This document shows, one piece after another, positions 5,561 to 6,349 of a stretch of DNA of 6,349 nt. Location of the stretch: NCBI GenBank assembly GCA_030609865.1, contig JAUWSZ010000161.1:1-6349 (forward strand), read 5' to 3'. Below the pieces are notes generated by a model. It was not told the DNA's origin. It saw only the letters and a list, made by a program, of their open reading frames with translations, and searched no databases. Both the position numbers and the translations under genes were made by a program. Source of the stretch: a bacterium. GTDB lineage: Bacteria; Desulfobacterota; DSWW01. Position 1 is the stretch's first letter. Each line of letters starts with the position of its first letter.

Positions 5561-6306
5561 GCACAGGCGCCCCATCCCGAAGAATCTTCCTGAGCGGCGG
5601 TTCCGGGCTCCTGGGGAGAGAACTCCGCAAACTAGATCCATCGATCGTCGCTCCGCCGCACGCCACGTTTGATGTCACCGACTTGCGCCAGACAGTGGAG
5701 ATCTTTCGAGGGTTTCCTGCCAGCCTGTACATTCACTGTGCCGCCATTGTTGGAACGGACGAGTGCCGGGATGCTCCGGCTGCCGCGCTGGATGTCAACG
5801 TGGGCGGGGTTCTGAATACCGTCAAGGCAAGCATCGAGTATTCTTGCCGATATGTGTATCTTTCGACGGACTATGTTTTTGAGACGAACAAGACCAAAGA
5901 GGGAGATTTTTTGGAGGAGGACCCGATCGGCGCGGTGAACCTGTATGCTCGTACGAAGATAGCGGGGGAGATGATCGCCGCAGCCAATCCGGACCATCTG
6001 ATCATACGAACGAGTTTCGTTGGAAGGGAGTCGATCAAGTACAAAGGGGCCTTCACGGATCAATACACGACACGGGACTATGTGGATGTGTTGGCTCCAC
6101 AAATCCTGGAAGCGGCCAAGAGCACGCTGACAGGGGTTGTTCATATCGGGACGGAGAGGAAATCCCAGTACGATCTCTTGAAGATTGCTTTTCCGGAGAT
6201 CGCGCCGACGAAGCGGGCAGATGTCAATCCTACAATCGCAGCCGATACCTCCCTCAACTGTGATCGATGGAGACATCTTCAGCGGAATCACAACCGGGAA
6301 GAATAG
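5557..6306 (+). CDS. RmlD-like NAD(P)-dependent sugar-nucleotide reductase/epimerase (extended SDR)
   Basis: This 249-residue protein belongs to the sugar-nucleotide-binding SDR group related to RmlD (dTDP-4-dehydrorhamnose reductase), soluble enzymes that make activated deoxysugars for surface glycans. The N-terminal Rossmann motif IFLSGGSGLLGREL spans 10-23. IHCAAIVGTDEC (59-70) follows the second strand pair. STDYVF (103-108) and the catalytic YARTK (130-134) supply the Ser/Thr-Tyr-Lys set. IIRTSFVG (149-156), VVHIGTERKSQYDLL (194-208) and DTSLNCDRW (230-238) match the substrate half. It is shorter than typical RmlD (about 280-300 residues), mostly in the C-terminal half, so its exact substrate is uncertain. 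ATG 5557 is the only start codon after the in-frame stop at 5482-5484, and no strong ribosome site precedes it. It follows the glycosyltransferase and is followed after 19 bp by another gene, as in a polysaccharide cluster. Confidence 0.85.
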   Translation: MSTGAPSRRIFLSGGSGLLGRELRKLDPSIVAPPHATFDVTDLRQTVEIFRGFPASLYIHCAAIVGTDECRDAPAAALDVNVGGVLNTVKASIEYSCRYVYLSTDYVFETNKTKEGDFLEEDPIGAVNLYARTKIAGEMIAAANPDHLIIRTSFVGRESIKYKGAFTDQYTTRDYVDVLAPQILEAAKSTLTGVVHIGTERKSQYDLLKIAFPEIAPTKRADVNPTIAADTSLNCDRWRHLQRNHNREE

Positions 6307-6325
6307 AAGGACAAGGGGGTACAAG

Positions 6326-6349
6326 GTGGGCCTCAAGCAATTCGACATC
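6326..6349 (+). CDS. Start of a further gene, cut by the right edge
   Basis: GTG at 6326-6328 is preceded by a purine-rich AAGGGGG (6313-6319) 6 nt upstream and opens a frame reading MGLKQFDI up to the window edge. The gap from the RmlD-like stop is 19 bp, which fits co-transcription. The eight visible residues do not allow a family to be named; by position it is probably another polysaccharide or sugar-nucleotide gene. Confidence 0.4.

Noticed and set aside
5632..6348. Minus-strand open frame (238 codons) opposite the RmlD-like gene
   Set aside because: It is the shadow of a well-supported SDR gene.

Overview
The window is about 6.3 kb of bacterial DNA with moderately high G+C. Its coding is typical of a Gram-negative environmental bacterium. 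The gene families (a GGDEF protein with a HEAT-repeat tail, an MTH1187-type thiamine-binding protein, surface-polysaccharide genes) and the G+C-rich codon use would suit Desulfobacterota, Nitrospirota or a related lineage. No marker gene settles the taxonomy, so this is inference.

Layout. The left edge carries the last 37 codons of an unidentified plus-strand gene (stop at 114-116). It faces a very large minus-strand gene (308-3877) across a 191-bp convergent spacer filled with short direct and inverted repeats of a GGTATTAGC-type unit. The large gene encodes 1189 residues: an N-terminal diguanylate cyclase (GGDEF) domain with an AGDEF signature, a STAND/AAA_16-like P-loop NTPase, a conserved-looking middle domain I cannot name, an acidic Pro/Glu linker, and C-terminal HEAT-like repeats. 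A divergent control region (3878-4019) with an 18-bp palindrome separates it from a small plus-strand gene for an MTH1187-family thiamine-binding protein (4020-4316).

The right third starts a surface-polysaccharide block on the plus strand: a family 2 glycosyltransferase of the rhamnosyltransferase type (4429-5421), a short RmlD/SDR-like sugar-nucleotide reductase or epimerase (5557-6306), and the first codons of a further gene beginning with GTG at 6326. The two complete genes each have a near-consensus sigma-70 promoter starting TTGACACT with an 18-bp spacer (4338-4367 and 5481-5510). They therefore look independently promoted rather than simply co-transcribed. The first promoter moves the glycosyltransferase start downstream to 4429. 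The second drives a leader containing a seven-codon reading frame whose stop overlaps the reductase start (ATGA).

The likely link between the two halves is only general: c-di-GMP signalling and exopolysaccharide synthesis are often connected, but nothing here shows that this cyclase controls these sugar genes. The most unusual item is the cyclase-NTPase-HEAT fusion.
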